Assembly (NCBI RefSeq): GCF_042434745.1
Contig: NZ_JBHLSS010000036.1
DNA: 64,000 nucleotides
Origin: Azotobacter paspali
Lineage (GTDB): Bacteria > Pseudomonadota > Gammaproteobacteria > Pseudomonadales > Pseudomonadaceae
Reading direction: 5' to 3' (one strand)
Of this stretch, positions 62,714 through 64,000 are shown in pieces. Each line of letters begins with the position of its first letter. Position 1 is the stretch's first letter. Position numbers and translations under genes: made by a program. Under the pieces are notes generated by a model. It saw nothing but the letters and a program-made list of their open reading frames with translations, was not told the origin of the DNA and did no database searches.

Positions 62714-63426
62714 GCGTGCCCCTGCTGGAATTCCGCGCTGTCGACCTGCACTACGGGCCGATCCAGGCGCTACGCCAGGTCAGCCTGCACGTCGACGAGG
62801 GCGAGACGGTCAGCCTGATCGGCGCCAACGGCGCGGGCAAGTCGAGCCTGTTGATGTCGATCTTCGGCCAGCCGCGGCCGAGCGCCGGGCAGATCCTCTA
62901 TCGCGGCGAGGACATCACCCGCAAGTCGGCCCACCACGTCGCCTCCAGTGGCGTGGCGCAGTCGCCGGAAGGGCGACGGGTATTTCCCGACATGAGCGTG
63001 GAAGAGAACCTGCTGATGGGCACCATCCCGATCGGCATGGCGCACGCCGACGAGGATCTCAAGCGGATGTTCGAGCTGTTCCCGCGCCTCAGAGAACGGC
63101 GCAACCAGCGCGCCATGACACTCTCTGGCGGCGAGCAGCAGATGCTCGCCATCGCCCGCGCGCTGATGAGCCGGCCGAAGCTGCTGCTGCTCGACGAGCC
63201 GTCGCTGGGTCTGGCGCCTATCGTGGTCCGGCAGATCTTCCAAATCCTGCGCGAGCTGGCGTCCGGCGGCATGACCCTGTTCCTGGTAGAGCAGAACGCC
63301 AACCACGCGCTAAGGCTTTCCGACCGGGGCTACGTGATGGTCAACGGGCAGATCCGCCTGTCGGGAAGCGGAGAGGAACTGCTGGGCGACCCGGAGGTGC
63401 GCAGCGCCTATCTGGGTGGCCATTGA
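62710..63426 (+). CDS. livF: Branched-chain amino acid ABC transporter ATPase LivF
   Basis: The second ATPase, 238 residues, has Walker A in LIGANGAGKSSLLMSIFGQP, the Q-loop region SGVAQSPEGRRVFPDMSVEE, signature LSGGEQQMLAIARALMSRPK, Walker B LLLLDEPSLGLAPIVVRQIF and LVEQNANHAL. It is the last gene of the transporter operon. Confidence 0.96.
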
Positions 63427-63578
63427 GGGGCTGGCGGGGGAGCGGTCGGTTTCCCCCTTCGGACAGGGCAATCGCATGAAGCGCTCGCTCGATACCGGAC
63501 TGGAACGGTTGTGTGAGCCTTGGCATGGCTGCTTGCCGAGGGGCTGGATACCTTCTGTTTCGGCCCCCCGGCCGAGTC
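63427..63578. other. Non-coding spacer after livF
   Basis: No gene is visible between the livF stop and the dispersed repeat, and no clear T-tailed terminator is seen. Confidence 0.5.
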
Positions 63579-64000
63579 ACTTTCTCTTTGCGCGCGCAAA
63601 GAGAAAGTAACCAGAGAGAAAGCGCGCCCAATCATTCGGCCCCGGCTACGCCGGGGTTCCCTCGCTCCGGCGCCGCTGCGAGGGTCGTCGCACAAGGGGC
63701 ATCCATGCCCCTCGTACGACTCTCGCCGCCTCCCTGCGGCTCGCCCCTCTACGCGACGCCTGCGCTTGGCCTTCTGAACGGGAGTTGGGCTCCGGGTTGC
63801 CTGAAAGCGCTTTCGCTCTTGCGGCACGACCTGTCAGGCCGCGCCGGATGCCCCCTTCAGGAGGCCGAGCGGAGTCGTCGTGGAAGGGGTCGAGCGGCAA
63901 GGGTGCCGCGAGAGCCGCGATGGGCCATGGCATGGATGGCCCTTCGCGGCGAGCCCCTGGAGCGGCGATGCAGGGAGGGAACCCGGAGCGAAGCGCAGGG
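63579..64000. repeat. Dispersed non-coding repeat with a 30-bp perfect palindrome
   Basis: The element contains a perfect 30-bp palindrome (ACTTTCTCTTTGCGC followed by its reverse complement, 63579-63608), then GAAAGTAACCAGAGAGAAAG and further GC-rich short inverted repeats such as CCCCGGCTACGCCGGGG and ATCCATGCCCCTC. Sequences of this type, with CTTTCTCTTTG...CAAAGAGAAAGTAACC, recur between genes in pseudomonad and xanthomonad genomes. Open frames inside it are artefacts. It runs off the right edge of the window. Confidence 0.65.

Overview
The window reads as a high-GC gammaproteobacterial chromosome of the Pseudomonas/Azotobacter type. Pointers are the gacA-uvrC-pgsA-tRNA-Gly order, pseudomonad-style REP hairpins, a glgA-treZ-malQ-treY-glgX block beside a clsB stress operon (as I recall from the P. 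aeruginosa PA2154-PA2165 region), and a multicopy-type repeat at the right end. Assignment to Azotobacter is likely but is inference. The region has many decayed genes, so this lineage appears to be losing accessory functions here.

Layout. 0.1-4.6 kb: two chemoreceptors and the methyltransferase CheR. The first receptor has lost 11 residues at its signalling tip but keeps a CheR-tethering tail. The second appears to carry a short inverted internal segment that removes its first membrane helix. 5.3-7.8 kb: an XRE-type regulator divergent from the wreck of a type III-like restriction-modification system, with palindromic operator candidates between. 7.8-9.5 kb: a ParA-like ATPase and a cation transporter behind a MerR-type promoter. 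9.7-15 kb: kdpDE without kdpFABC, followed by the potassium transporter kup. 15-18.8 kb: a long imperfect palindrome, nitroreductase, LysR and SulP remnants, an AcuI-type reductase and an acetyltransferase.

19-35 kb is almost wholly on the minus strand and looks like a stress and reserve-carbon region: ybhP-clsB-ybhN membrane-lipid genes, a zinc alcohol dehydrogenase, a CBS protein, then the glycogen/trehalose operon glgA-treZ-malQ-treY, a DUF2934 protein and glgX. GlgA builds alpha-1,4-glucan, TreY and TreZ convert its reducing end to trehalose, and MalQ and GlgX recycle the rest. 35-38 kb: glutarate catabolism (CoA-transferase and glutaryl-CoA dehydrogenase) with a dead MFS transporter. 38.5-43.4 kb: a SulP permease behind a 21-bp palindrome, a ribbon-helix-helix protein, galU, gor and a copper chaperone.

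43.6-47 kb: tRNA-Ser(UGA), gacA, uvrC, pgsA, tRNA-Gly(GCC). Downstream of tRNA-Gly lies a patch of regulator fragments around an intact LysR/ene-reductase pair and a frameshifted LysR, probably a degraded insertion. 51-54 kb: a DosP-like PAS-PAS-GAF-GGDEF-EAL protein with an extra C-terminal PAS and a frameshifted remnant of a second GGDEF domain. 54-63.4 kb: histidine catabolism genes hutU-hutI-hutG followed by a complete LIV/HAAT-type ABC transporter. The last 0.5 kb is a dispersed repeat containing a 30-bp perfect palindrome.

The most unusual observation is the putative intragenic inversion in the second chemoreceptor (about 2497-2636): both orientations keep the frame open, but only the flipped one encodes the expected transmembrane helix.
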